Positions 53,992 through 62,315 of a stretch of 64,000 nucleotides of DNA are shown piece after piece; positions within the stretch are counted from its first letter, which is position 1, and every line of letters starts with the position of its first letter. The notes below the pieces were generated by a model, which saw only the letters and a program-made list of their open reading frames with translations, ran no database searches and had not been told where the DNA came from. The stretch is from Falsiroseomonas selenitidurans (GTDB taxonomy: Bacteria; Pseudomonadota; Alphaproteobacteria; Acetobacterales; Acetobacteraceae). Location of the stretch: NCBI RefSeq assembly GCF_012103215.1, contig NZ_JAAVNE010000020.1, positions 1 to 64,000 of the forward strand, written 5' to 3'. The translations under genes were made by a program, and so were the position numbers.

Positions 53992-54813
53992 ATGGAACCT
54001 CTTGAGGCGTTTGAACCTCTTGCTGCGCAGGACCCAGGGCCGATGATCGTGCGCGACCCCATCAGCGGGCTTATCGACTACGAATGGATGCCTTTTTTCG
54101 GCGATAACGCGGTTTTTGTCGCTTCTGCCACGGATTATGATCTTGCAGGCGAGCATCCCTGGGCCGCCTACAGCATCAGGAACGATTTTTATGTCAGCGG
54201 TACCGTTGACACCTTTCGGCTTTACGACGTCGACATGTTGATGGATGACGGGAGTCGTTTCATCCTGAATTTACGGTACCTCAACGATCGGCTCGATTTC
54301 CGTCCCGATCTTCCAAGCAGTGTGACCTACACCCATCTCGATCCTCTTGGCCGCACCCTTTCGATCGACCATACTAACCTGAAAACCATTGCCGAGTTCG
54401 TCTTTGAGGAACAATACGACTTCCGCCAGCAGGGCACCGTCTACGATCCCGCCAGCGGCCAGGTCGATTATATCTCGACGCTGCATCACGATGGGCGTCG
54501 GGAATCCATCGATTACGATGTGAGCACAGGCCAGCGCGATTACCTGTTCACCCAGTGGGAAGATGGCAGCATGCTGGGCGAGGACTACAACCCGGCCAAT
54601 GGCGTGCTCGACTACCGGCGATACGTCGGCACGGATGGCAGCAGCCTGGACGAGGATTACGACAGCCAGGGCCGGCTGAACTATGTCGTGGAGCGCCTGG
54701 CGGACGGCCAGATGCGGGTGACGGACTACGACCTGCTGAACGAGCACGCCTGGGCCAGCTACAGCATCCTTTACGCCGCCGGCGGCCAGATCGTGTCTGT
54801 CGCGGTTCTGTAG
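53992..54813 (+). CDS. Unrecognised protein with 24-residue DYD/DG tandem repeats
   Basis: 273 aa, acidic and rich in Asp, Tyr and Gly, with no signal peptide or membrane segment. I do not recognise a named family. Residues 151-245 are four tandem units of about 24 residues with the pattern Y-D-x3-G-x2-D-Y-x6-D-G-x6-D. Examples are YDPASGQVDYISTLHHDG and YDVSTGQRDYLFTQWEDG. The array is bracketed by two related segments, TDYDLAGEHPWAAYSI (47-62) and TDYDLLNEHAWASYSI (245-260). The style recalls repeats in large secreted alphaproteobacterial proteins, but here they stand alone. The first half of the gene is less GC-rich than its neighbours. It converges on the MBL gene with a two-base gap. Confidence 0.72.
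   Translation: MEPLEAFEPLAAQDPGPMIVRDPISGLIDYEWMPFFGDNAVFVASATDYDLAGEHPWAAYSIRNDFYVSGTVDTFRLYDVDMLMDDGSRFILNLRYLNDRLDFRPDLPSSVTYTHLDPLGRTLSIDHTNLKTIAEFVFEEQYDFRQQGTVYDPASGQVDYISTLHHDGRRESIDYDVSTGQRDYLFTQWEDGSMLGEDYNPANGVLDYRRYVGTDGSSLDEDYDSQGRLNYVVERLADGQMRVTDYDLLNEHAWASYSILYAAGGQIVSVAVL
54442..54726 (+). repeat. Protein-level tandem repeat array (four units)
   Basis: It encodes residues 151-174, 175-198, 199-222 and 223-245 of the repeat protein. Each unit begins with YD or YN, has a Gly near position 6, a D/N-Y at 9-10 and a DG near 17-18, and ends in D. The last unit is one residue short. DNA identity between units is modest, so the repeats are old and maintained at protein level. Confidence 0.75.
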
Positions 54814-54815
54814 CC

Positions 54816-55688
54816 TCAGCGCGGCTCGAAGCTTTCGCCATCCCGCGCGGCCTGGCCTTCGGCCACCAGCTTCAGCAGATGCGCCAGCAGGCTGCGCGCC
54901 GCCGCCGGCACCAGACGCGGCTCCAGCACCGGGCCATAGACCGGCGGCACCAGGGCCAGCGCCGTCGCGCGGCGGGCCGCCCGCAGGGCGTCCAGAACCT
55001 TCGCCTCCCGCTCCAGCCGATGCGCGGCCAGCGCCGCGACGAAGGGCGCGGGGTTCGGCAGGGGCGGGCCGTGGCCGGGCAGGTACAGGCTGGCATCCTG
55101 TGCCGCCAATTTGGACAGGGAGGCCATGTAGGCCGCCATGTCGCCATCCGGCGGGCTGACCACGGTGGTGGACCAACTCATCACATGGTCGGCGCTGAAC
55201 ACCACGCCGTCGTCGCGCGCGAAGCACAGGTGGTTGGCGCAGTGGCCGGGCGTGTGGATCGCGGTCAGGCGGAATTCATCACCCTCCACCACCGCGCCAT
55301 CGGCCAGCCTCACATCGGGGGTAAAGGAATGGTCGCCGCCCTCCCCGCCCTGGTCGGGCGGCGTCAGATGCGGGCCGAAGCCATGGCTCCGTGCGCCCGT
55401 GGCCGCCTGCAGCGCGGCGACGCCGGGGGAATGGTCGCGATGCGTGTGGCTGACCAGGATATGGGTGATGGTCTCGCCTTCCGTGGCGCGCAGGATGGCG
55501 GCGAGCTGCGCCGCATCCGCCGGCCCGGGGTCCAGGACCGCCACCCGGCCCTGGCCGATCAGCCAGGTGTTGGTGCCGCGCCAGGTGAAAGGCCCGGGAT
55601 TGTCGCACAGGATGCGCCGCACGCCCGGTGCCACCGGCACCGCCTCCCCGGGCTTCACCGGATCGTCGCGCAGGAAGGGGATGCTCAT
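54816..55688 (-). CDS. Metallo-beta-lactamase-fold hydrolase
   Basis: A 290-aa MBL-fold enzyme related to glyoxalase II-like and LACTB2-type hydrolases. The metal site is SHTHRDHSPG (HxHxDH), then HTPGHCANH, SADHVMSW and PGHGPPLP. A C-terminal winged-helix-like tail (from about 230) is as in LACTB2 homologues. It probably hydrolyses a thioester, an ester or nucleic acid. It overlaps the DMT transporter gene by four bases at the end of a minus-strand unit. Confidence 0.88.
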   Translation of the reverse strand: MSIPFLRDDPVKPGEAVPVAPGVRRILCDNPGPFTWRGTNTWLIGQGRVAVLDPGPADAAQLAAILRATEGETITHILVSHTHRDHSPGVAALQAATGARSHGFGPHLTPPDQGGEGGDHSFTPDVRLADGAVVEGDEFRLTAIHTPGHCANHLCFARDDGVVFSADHVMSWSTTVVSPPDGDMAAYMASLSKLAAQDASLYLPGHGPPLPNPAPFVAALAAHRLEREAKVLDALRAARRATALALVPPVYGPVLEPRLVPAAARSLLAHLLKLVAEGQAARDGESFEPR

Positions 55689-56596
55689 CGTCTCGTCCCT
55701 CGGCGCACCATCTCCCGGTGCATGATGTAGAGGCTGGCCAGCACGATGGCGGCAGCGCCTGCCAGCGTCGAGAGGCCGGGCACGTCGCCGAAAACCGCCC
55801 AGCCGAACAGCACCGCCCAGAGCAGGGAGGAATAGGAATAGGGCGCGAGGAAGCTGACCTGCGCGCTGGCCCAGGCTTCCGTCAGCAGCACCTGTGCCAG
55901 CCCGCCGATCAGGCCGATGGCGATCAGCAGCGCCAGGTCGAAGGGGCCGGGGGTGACCCAGACGAAGGGCAGCCAGAACAGGCTGAACAGTGTCATCAGC
56001 AGCGACTGCCACAGCACGATGGTGCCGGAGGATTCGGTGTCCGACAGCGTGCGCACCAGCATGGTGGTGCCGGCCGAGAACATCCCATGCGCCAGCGCCG
56101 CCACCATGCCCCAATGCGCCGCACCGCTGTAGTCGCCGGTGAAGGCCCCCTGCCCCAGGGCGATGACCAGGATGCCGAGGAAGCCCGCTACCACCGCGCC
56201 GCTGCGGTGGATGCCGACCTTCTCCCCCAGCAGCGGGATCGACAGCAGGGTGACGAACAGCGGCGTGGTGTTGGTCAGCGCCGTGTGCTCGGCCAGCGGC
56301 AGCAGGCCCAGCGCGTAGAAGGAACAGCCCTGCGCCGCGGTGCCGGAGAGCGCCCGCAGCACATGGCCGGGGAAGCGCTTCGTGCGCAGCGTGCCGGCCA
56401 GGTCGCCGCGCAGGCCGATGCGGCGCAGCACGATCAGCATCACCACCGGCAGGGCAAAGGCGCTGCGGAAGAACATTTGCTCAAGGAAGGAGACGCGGCC
56501 GGCCAGCTCCTTCACCAGCACGCCCATGGCGGTGAACAGGGCGCAGGCCGCCAGCATGAAGATCACGCCGCGCTTCGGGTCGTGGCGAAGCGCCAT
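55685..56596 (-). CDS. DMT-superfamily (EamA) transporter, copy 1
   Basis: 303 aa with ten predicted membrane segments in two EamA repeats. GVIFMLAACALFTAMGVLVK begins the first, and the second contains SLLWAVLFGWAVFGDVPGLS. Such proteins usually export metabolites or amino acids. The ligand is unknown. ATG 56596 overlaps the stop of the second copy by one base. The two copies are related but clearly diverged. Confidence 0.88.
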   Translation of the reverse strand: MALRHDPKRGVIFMLAACALFTAMGVLVKELAGRVSFLEQMFFRSAFALPVVMLIVLRRIGLRGDLAGTLRTKRFPGHVLRALSGTAAQGCSFYALGLLPLAEHTALTNTTPLFVTLLSIPLLGEKVGIHRSGAVVAGFLGILVIALGQGAFTGDYSGAAHWGMVAALAHGMFSAGTTMLVRTLSDTESSGTIVLWQSLLMTLFSLFWLPFVWVTPGPFDLALLIAIGLIGGLAQVLLTEAWASAQVSFLAPYSYSSLLWAVLFGWAVFGDVPGLSTLAGAAAIVLASLYIMHREMVRRGTRR

Positions 56597-57543
56597 CAGG
56601 CACGCCCCGCCGCGGCGCGATCCTCGCGTCGGCGAACCTGCTCGCGGTGCAGGTTGTAGAGGCCCGCGGCGATCACCACGCTGGCGCCGGCCAAGGTGTT
56701 CCAGGCCGGCACCTCCGCCCAGACCAGGAACCCGAAGACACCGCCCCACAGCAGCGTGGTGTATTCATAGGGCGCGAGCGCGGAGACCGGCGCGATGGCG
56801 AAGGCGCGGGAAAACAGCAGGTGAGCGAAGCCGTTCGCCATGCCCAGGAAGGCCAAGGACAGCACGATGTCCCAGGCCGGCAGCAGCGGCCCCAGCGGCG
56901 GGAAAATCGGCAGCAGAAGAAGGCCCACCGGCACATGCGCGGCCAGCAGCCAGAAGGCGATGGTCTGCGGCGTATCCGTGGCCGCCAGCACGCGGGTCCA
57001 GATCCGCGTCAGACCGAGCGTCGCCGCGCCGGCCAGCAGCATCCCCGCTTCCCAGCGCCACAACTCGCCGCCCGGCTGCAGGATGATCATCACGCCGGCG
57101 AAGCCGACGCAGGTGCTGGTCCAGCGCCGCCAGCCCACCTTCTCCCCCAGCAGGGGAATGGCCAGGATGGTCATGATGAGCGGCGCGGCGGCGCTGACGG
57201 CATAGGAGGCGCCGAGTGGGAAGGCGTTGAACCAGGCCAGGTAGAAGGCCACCGTCACCACGCAATGCAGGGCGGAGCGCAGCGCCAGCAGCGGCATGCG
57301 CACCGGGCGCAGGCCCTGGAAGCGCACCAACAGCGCGATCGCCAGCATGCCGAAGACGCCGCGCCAGATCATGGCCACCGCGACGCCGACCTCCGGCAGG
57401 GCCCATTTCACCGCCGCATCGGCAGCCGAGATCACCGTATAGCCGGTGACGATGATGGCAATGCCGCGCAGCGTGTCCTGCGCCAGAAGCGGGCGCAGCC
57501 GCGGGCCTTTTCCCGCCGCCACGCCCTGGGGTTGTTCAGGCAA
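56596..57543 (-). CDS. DMT-superfamily (EamA) transporter, copy 2
   Basis: About 315 aa, ten-segment EamA exporter. The first repeat runs from GIAIIVTGYTVISAADAAVK through SAAAPLIMTILAIPLLGEKV. The second contains ALAPYEYTTLLWGGVFGFLV. The start is uncertain. TTG 57543 overlaps the dehydratase stop by eight bases and suits translational coupling, and GTG 57522 is an alternative. Readings further upstream lie in the dehydratase gene. It neighbours a similar copy, probably from an old duplication. Confidence 0.82.
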   Translation of the reverse strand: MPEQPQGVAAGKGPRLRPLLAQDTLRGIAIIVTGYTVISAADAAVKWALPEVGVAVAMIWRGVFGMLAIALLVRFQGLRPVRMPLLALRSALHCVVTVAFYLAWFNAFPLGASYAVSAAAPLIMTILAIPLLGEKVGWRRWTSTCVGFAGVMIILQPGGELWRWEAGMLLAGAATLGLTRIWTRVLAATDTPQTIAFWLLAAHVPVGLLLLPIFPPLGPLLPAWDIVLSLAFLGMANGFAHLLFSRAFAIAPVSALAPYEYTTLLWGGVFGFLVWAEVPAWNTLAGASVVIAAGLYNLHREQVRRREDRAAAGRA

Positions 57544-58372
57544 GGGCGTCGGCCAACTCGGCTTCCGCCTGCATGCAGGTGGCGCCGGACTCGTCACGCG
57601 TTTCCAGCTTCACCTGCTCGCCTTCCGCCAGGGCCAGCACTGTCAGCGCCCGGCCGTCGAAGGCGGGGCGGCGGCCGCGGAAGGCGAAGCGGTGCAGGCG
57701 CCTGGTGCCGCCGGCCTGGTCCAGCGCCTGCTGCGCCATCAGCGTCGCCTGCAGCGGCCCATGCACCACCAGCCCGGGATAGCCCTCCTCCCCGGTCACA
57801 TAGGGGTGGTCGTAGTGGATGCGGTGGCCATTGCCCGTTAGGGCGGAGTAGCGGAACAGCATCACCGGGTCCGGCACCAGGGTGGAGGTGGTGGCGCCGG
57901 GCCAGGCGGGCGCGGCGGGGGCGGGCTTCACGGCGGCGCCTTCCGCCCCGCGATAGACGATGTCCTGCTCCTCCTCTACCGCCAGGCCCGCAGGGCCGTG
58001 CAGCAGGTGGCCAACGGTGACGAAGACCAGCTGGCCGGACCCGCCGGACTTCGCCTCCACCTTCAGGATAGTGCTGGTGCGGGTCACCGTGTCATCGGCG
58101 CGCAGCGGCACCGGGTGGAAGCGCAGGCGGCCGCCGGCCCACATCCGGCGCGGCAGGTGGTGCACCGGGGGTAGGAATCCGCCGCGCTTCGGGTGGCCAT
58201 CAGGGCCGATGCCGTCCGGCATCACCCAGTCCTGGAAGAACATCCAGTGCCACAGCGGCGGCAGGTCCGCCGGCACGGGGCGGCCCAGCGTCGCGGCCAT
58301 GCCACGCAGCAGGCGGGGGTCCAGCCGGTCCTCGCGGGTTTCGGTGCGGCCGACATAGTCCTGGTACGACAT
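57536..58372 (-). CDS. MaoC-like / FAS1-type dehydratase (mesaconyl-C4-CoA hydratase-like)
   Basis: 278 aa with two hot-dog domains. The N-terminal FAS1-like dehydratase part contains PLWHWMFFQDWVM. The C-terminal part has the hydratase 2 motif RYSALTGNGHRIHYDHPYVT followed by GYPGLVVHGP, with the catalytic D/N-H region intact. Relatives hydrate mesaconyl-C4-CoA or similar branched enoyl-CoAs. The ATG at 58372 overlaps the stop of the membrane glycosyltransferase. It heads the dehydratase-DMT-DMT-MBL run. Confidence 0.85.
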   Translation of the reverse strand: MSYQDYVGRTETREDRLDPRLLRGMAATLGRPVPADLPPLWHWMFFQDWVMPDGIGPDGHPKRGGFLPPVHHLPRRMWAGGRLRFHPVPLRADDTVTRTSTILKVEAKSGGSGQLVFVTVGHLLHGPAGLAVEEEQDIVYRGAEGAAVKPAPAAPAWPGATTSTLVPDPVMLFRYSALTGNGHRIHYDHPYVTGEEGYPGLVVHGPLQATLMAQQALDQAGGTRRLHRFAFRGRRPAFDGRALTVLALAEGEQVKLETRDESGATCMQAEAELADALA

Positions 58373-59970
58373 CAATCCTCACGCAGATACAGGAGGTAGG
58401 TGTCCATGTGGACCACCCTTGTGTAGTGCCGCCAGCCCTCGGCGAAAGCCGGATGACGGGAGAAATAGGCGATCGGGTCGAAATCCTCCGCCCCGCATCG
58501 CGGGATGCCGGAATTCTTCGCCACCAGCACGCCGGCCGGCGGGGCGCGCGCGAAATCCTCCGCCACTGTGCGATAGACCAGGAATTCCGGGCGCGACATC
58601 TCCCACGGCTCGCGATAGCGGGGCGCGCCCTCGGGGCAGCCGGGATAGGCGCCCACCAGCAGCCAAAGATTCATCGTCCGCAGGGTGGAGCGTGCACGGG
58701 CGTAGTTCAGCGCCGGATAGACCGGGTAGATGTCGGGGGAGAGCACCAGCAGGCGCTCCCCGGCAACTTCCCGCTTGAGCGTCGCGGTCAGCCGGCCCTC
58801 GGCCAACACCCCGTACCAAATCTGCCGCCACGGGCTTTCGCCGCGCAGATGCACGGCGGAGACCGCCAGCACCAGGGCCAGCGCGATGCCCGGCGCGGCC
58901 GCCGCCGCGCGCCCGGCGGGCAGCATGCGGTCCAGCCAGCGCGCGGCCAGCCAGCCGGCCATCAGCGCGGTGGGCATGGCCATCGGCACCACGTGGTAGG
59001 ACCAGCCCTTGTGCTGCACCCAGGCGGAGAGGAAGGCGCCGAGGCCCACCGCCCCCAGCATCCGCGGCGCCCAGCCGGCGCCGCGCCAGGCCAGCAGCGG
59101 CAGCAGCACAACGAGGGCGAACAGCGCCGGGCCCAGCTGGTTGGTCAGCAGCACGCCGAACAGGCCGATGCCGCCATTGGCCAGGTAGTAGTCCATCACC
59201 AGCGGCACGACGAAGCCGAGGTAGTCCGCGAAGAACACCGGCAGGCTGGCCAGATACAGAAGCCAGACGCCCAGCATCACCCACGGCAGGCGGTCCCGCA
59301 GCGCCGCCGCCGGCCCGACCCGCAGCAACACCAGCGCCTCCACCAGCGCCGGCACGGCCAGGAAATGCGGCTTCAGCGCGAAGCCCAGCGCCGCGGCGAT
59401 GGTGACGGCCAGCGCAAGGCCGGTCGGCGTGGCCATGCGTTCGGCCCGCCGTGCCGCCAGCAGGGCATAGGGCAGCGCGAACAGGCCCATCAGGTGTTCC
59501 CGCTGGCCGACATCGTAGGCGACCATGACGATCACCAGCGGCACCAGCGCATCCAGCGCCGTGCGTTCCGCCACGCCCTCGCCGAAACCCTCCCGCAGCC
59601 GCAGGCACATCCGCCAGGCCAGGGCGCAGCACAGCACCACGCAGAGCAGCCACGCCTGCACGATGTCCAGCGGCGCGACACGGGCGATCAGTGCCGGGAT
59701 GGCGGCCAGGGCGAAGATCAGCGGCGGGTTGACATCGATCAGTTCGCGGAACAGGGATTCCCCTGCCACCCAGCGCTCGGCGAAGTTCAGGATGGCGGCG
59801 ACGTCGTGGTTCAGCGGCGGGGTCAGCGCCATCAGCAGAAAGCCCAGCGCCGGCAGCAGCGCCAGCGCCCGCAGCAGCCGCACGCGCAGCGCGGTGCCGG
59901 CCGCGGCGCGCGGCAAGGGCTCGGTCTCGGCCATCGGGCGTGCCGGTGGGGGGGCTCGGTGCGGGGTCAT
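58372..59970 (-). CDS. Polytopic membrane glycosyltransferase-like protein (GT-C fold)
   Basis: About 532 aa with many membrane segments over residues 25-420, then a soluble C-terminal domain of about 110 residues. The first loop, NHDVAAILNFAERWVAGESL and then DVNPPLIFALAAIPAL, resembles the catalytic loop of GT39/ArnT-like transferases that use polyprenyl-phosphate sugars. Acceptor and sugar are unknown. ATG 59970 was taken, and ATG 59934 is an equal alternative. It diverges from the methyltransferase/GT2 genes across about 170 bases. Confidence 0.7.
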   Translation of the reverse strand: MTPHRAPPPARPMAETEPLPRAAAGTALRVRLLRALALLPALGFLLMALTPPLNHDVAAILNFAERWVAGESLFRELIDVNPPLIFALAAIPALIARVAPLDIVQAWLLCVVLCCALAWRMCLRLREGFGEGVAERTALDALVPLVIVMVAYDVGQREHLMGLFALPYALLAARRAERMATPTGLALAVTIAAALGFALKPHFLAVPALVEALVLLRVGPAAALRDRLPWVMLGVWLLYLASLPVFFADYLGFVVPLVMDYYLANGGIGLFGVLLTNQLGPALFALVVLLPLLAWRGAGWAPRMLGAVGLGAFLSAWVQHKGWSYHVVPMAMPTALMAGWLAARWLDRMLPAGRAAAAAPGIALALVLAVSAVHLRGESPWRQIWYGVLAEGRLTATLKREVAGERLLVLSPDIYPVYPALNYARARSTLRTMNLWLLVGAYPGCPEGAPRYREPWEMSRPEFLVYRTVAEDFARAPPAGVLVAKNSGIPRCGAEDFDPIAYFSRHPAFAEGWRHYTRVVHMDTYLLYLRED

Positions 59971-60138
59971 GGCGTCGGGGGCATGGCGGGGCGCATCCTC
60001 GGCGCGCTGGCTACAGGGTGCAACCGCATTGCGGCGGGGATGCGGCAAGGCTCCGCCCGCGGGCATCCCGCCGGCCCTGCCTTGGCTTCGCCGCAAGCCT
60101 GCCTTGCCCTCGCCCCGCGGGTTGTTCACAAGGGCGTG

Positions 60139-60873
60139 GTGGAACCCGCAGAATACGCATTGATGGACGCTGCCGAGGACGGCATGTGGTGGTTCCGGGC
60201 CGCGCATGCCCGGGTGCTGGACGCGTTGCGCGCCCGCCCCGGCGCGGAGGGCCCGGTGCTGGATGCCGGCTGCGGCACCGGTGGCTTCCTGCAACGGCTG
60301 GCGCAGGGCCTGCCGGGCCGCGGTGCCGTCGGGTTGGAATATGTGGCGGATGCCGCCCGCCGCGCGGCGCAGAAATCCGGCTGGCCGGTTGCGGCCGGGG
60401 ATGCCAACCGGCTGCCTTTCGCCGATGCCAGCTTCGGCGCCGCCGTCTCCATCGACGTGATCTGCCATGCCGGGGTGGAACCCGCCCGCGGCATGGCGGA
60501 GCTGCAGCGTGTGCTGCGGCCAGGCGGCACCGTGGTGCTGAACCTGCCGGCCTATGAATGGCTGCGCAGCGCGCATGACGCCCGCGTGCACACCGCCCGC
60601 CGCTACACCGCGCGCAATGCGCGGCAGATGGCGGAGGCGGCCGGCTTCACCCGCGTCACCGCGCGCTACTGGAACGGCCTGCTGCTGCCGCTGATGGCGC
60701 TGCAGCGCAAGGTGCTGCATCGCAAGCCGGACGCACCCAGCGATGTCGGCGACTTCCCCCCCTGGATCGACACCACCCTGCATGCCGTCTCGGAGATCGA
60801 GCGGCGGATCGGCCGGGCGGGCATTGCCATGCCCGGCGGCGGATCCGTGCTGCTGATCGCCACGCGGCCCTGA
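60139..60873 (+). CDS. Class I SAM-dependent methyltransferase
   Basis: 244 aa. Motif I is VLDAGCGTGGFLQRL, followed by AGDANRLPFADASFGAAVSI and the motif ELQRVLRPGGTVVLNLPAYE. The segment EPAEYALMDAAEDGMWWFRA before it is typical of methyltransferases found in cell-surface glycan loci. The start is GTG 60139 (GTG 60136 is also possible). The enormous in-frame extension upstream is antisense to the membrane glycosyltransferase. It lies 13 bases before the GT2 gene. Confidence 0.86.
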   Translation: MEPAEYALMDAAEDGMWWFRAAHARVLDALRARPGAEGPVLDAGCGTGGFLQRLAQGLPGRGAVGLEYVADAARRAAQKSGWPVAAGDANRLPFADASFGAAVSIDVICHAGVEPARGMAELQRVLRPGGTVVLNLPAYEWLRSAHDARVHTARRYTARNARQMAEAAGFTRVTARYWNGLLLPLMALQRKVLHRKPDAPSDVGDFPPWIDTTLHAVSEIERRIGRAGIAMPGGGSVLLIATRP

Positions 60874-60886
60874 CGGAGAACGCGAC

Positions 60887-61924
60887 GTGACCGAACATTT
60901 GGCCCGCCAGACCGCGCCCGTCACCGGGTTGGCCAGCTTCCTGCCACAGCCCGGCGGCACCGCCATCGGCCTGTCCATCGTCGTGCCGGTCTATCGCGGC
61001 GCCGCGACGGTGGGTGCGCTGGTGCAGGCCCTGTCCGCGCTGCGCCCGGTCGGCGGGCTTGAGATCGTGCTGGTGAACGACGGCAGCCCGGACAATTCGG
61101 CCGAGGTCTGCCGCGCCCTGGCCCGCAATGCCACCGTACCGCTGACCTACATCGAGCATGCACGCAACTTCGGCGAGCACAACGCCGTCATGTCCGGCCT
61201 GCGCCAGGCCCGCGGCGCCTACGTCATCACCATGGATGACGACCTGCAGAACCCGCCGGAGGAGGTGGTGCGGCTATACGACCATGCGCGCCTCGGCGGG
61301 TGGGACGTGGTCTACACACGCTACGCCAAGAAGGAGCATGAGGGCTGGCGCAACCTGGGCAGCCGCTTCGCCAATGGCGTGGCGGATTTGCTGCTGGACA
61401 AGCCGAAGGGCCTGTACCTGTCCTCCTTCCGCTGCATGTCGGCGCTGGCGGTGCGGGAAGTGGCGAAGTACAGCGGCCCCTACCCCTATGTGGACGGGCT
61501 GCTGATGCAGGTGACGCAGCGGCTGGATTCCATCGAGGTGAAGCACCTGCCGCGTGCCGAGGGCCGGTCCAACTATACGCTGAAGCGCCTGGTGCTGCTG
61601 TGGCTGAACCTCGCCACCAACTTCTCCGTGCTGCCGCTGCGCATGGCGATCCTGGCCGGCGCCGCCATGGGCGTGCTGGGCCTGATCGCCGCCGCCGTGG
61701 TGGTCTTCGAGGGCCTGAGCGGGGAGACCCCCTCCGGCTGGGCCTCCATGATGACGGTGACGCTGCTGGTCGCGGGCGTGCAATTCCTGATCCTGGGCGT
61801 GCTGGGCGAGTATGTCGGCCGCGCCTTCCTCTCTGCCAACGGCAAGCCGCAGGGCGTGGTGCGGGAGGTGGTGACGGCGCGGCCGGATGCCGCCGAGGCC
61901 GCGCCGATGCGCGCGGCATCCTGA
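60887..61924 (+). CDS. Glycosyltransferase family 2, polyprenyl-phosphate sugar synthase-like
   Basis: 345 aa. The GT-A fold starts with LSIVVPVYRGAATVGALVQA, with VLVNDGSPDNS and the DxD-containing VITMDDDLQNPPEEV. It is followed by FRCMSALAVREVAKYSGPYP and two C-terminal membrane helices (about residues 240-310). This is the ArnC/dolichol-phosphate mannose synthase pattern. It would transfer a sugar to a polyprenyl phosphate on the inner face of the membrane. The start is GTG 60887. The small flippase-like gene follows after two bases. Confidence 0.9.
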   Translation: MTEHLARQTAPVTGLASFLPQPGGTAIGLSIVVPVYRGAATVGALVQALSALRPVGGLEIVLVNDGSPDNSAEVCRALARNATVPLTYIEHARNFGEHNAVMSGLRQARGAYVITMDDDLQNPPEEVVRLYDHARLGGWDVVYTRYAKKEHEGWRNLGSRFANGVADLLLDKPKGLYLSSFRCMSALAVREVAKYSGPYPYVDGLLMQVTQRLDSIEVKHLPRAEGRSNYTLKRLVLLWLNLATNFSVLPLRMAILAGAAMGVLGLIAAAVVVFEGLSGETPSGWASMMTVTLLVAGVQFLILGVLGEYVGRAFLSANGKPQGVVREVVTARPDAAEAAPMRAAS

Positions 61925-61926
61925 GC

Positions 61927-62277
61927 ATGATCGCCGCCTGGGTCACGCTGGCCGCCGCCATCACCACCTCGCTCATTGGGCAGATCCTGCTGAAGGCGGG
62001 GGCCAGCGGGTCCGTCGCGGCGGAGGCCGGATTCCTGGACCAGCTGTTCCGCTGGCAGACGATCGTGGGGCTCGGCTGCTACGGTGGCGCGGCGCTGCTG
62101 TACATCATCGCACTGCGGAAGATCCCGATGTCGGTCGCCTTGCCCTGCACGGCCGCCAGCTACGTGGTGATCGCGCTGATCGGCTGGGGCATGTTCGGCG
62201 AGAGCCTGGGCATGGCGAAGATCGCCGCCATCGGGCTGATCTCCGCCGGCGTGGTGCTGCTGGCGACCACCGCCTGA
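61927..62277 (+). CDS. Small EamA/SMR-like membrane protein (ArnE/ArnF-like)
   Basis: A 116-aa, four-helix membrane protein. SLIGQILLKAGASG near the N-terminus and ALRKIPMSVALPCTAASYVV are typical of the small multidrug-resistance-like flippase halves encoded beside ArnC-type synthases. It probably helps move the polyprenyl-phosphate sugar across the membrane. The start is two bases after the GT2 stop. Confidence 0.8.
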   Translation: MIAAWVTLAAAITTSLIGQILLKAGASGSVAAEAGFLDQLFRWQTIVGLGCYGGAALLYIIALRKIPMSVALPCTAASYVVIALIGWGMFGESLGMAKIAAIGLISAGVVLLATTA

Positions 62278-62315
62278 GCGCCAGCCGGAAAGGGGCGGCG
62301 CCGCCGCCCTGGCTG

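Noticed and set aside
58408-60138. Long plus-strand extension in front of the methyltransferase
   Set aside because: It is antisense to the membrane glycosyltransferase. Recognisable methyltransferase sequence begins only at about 60139.
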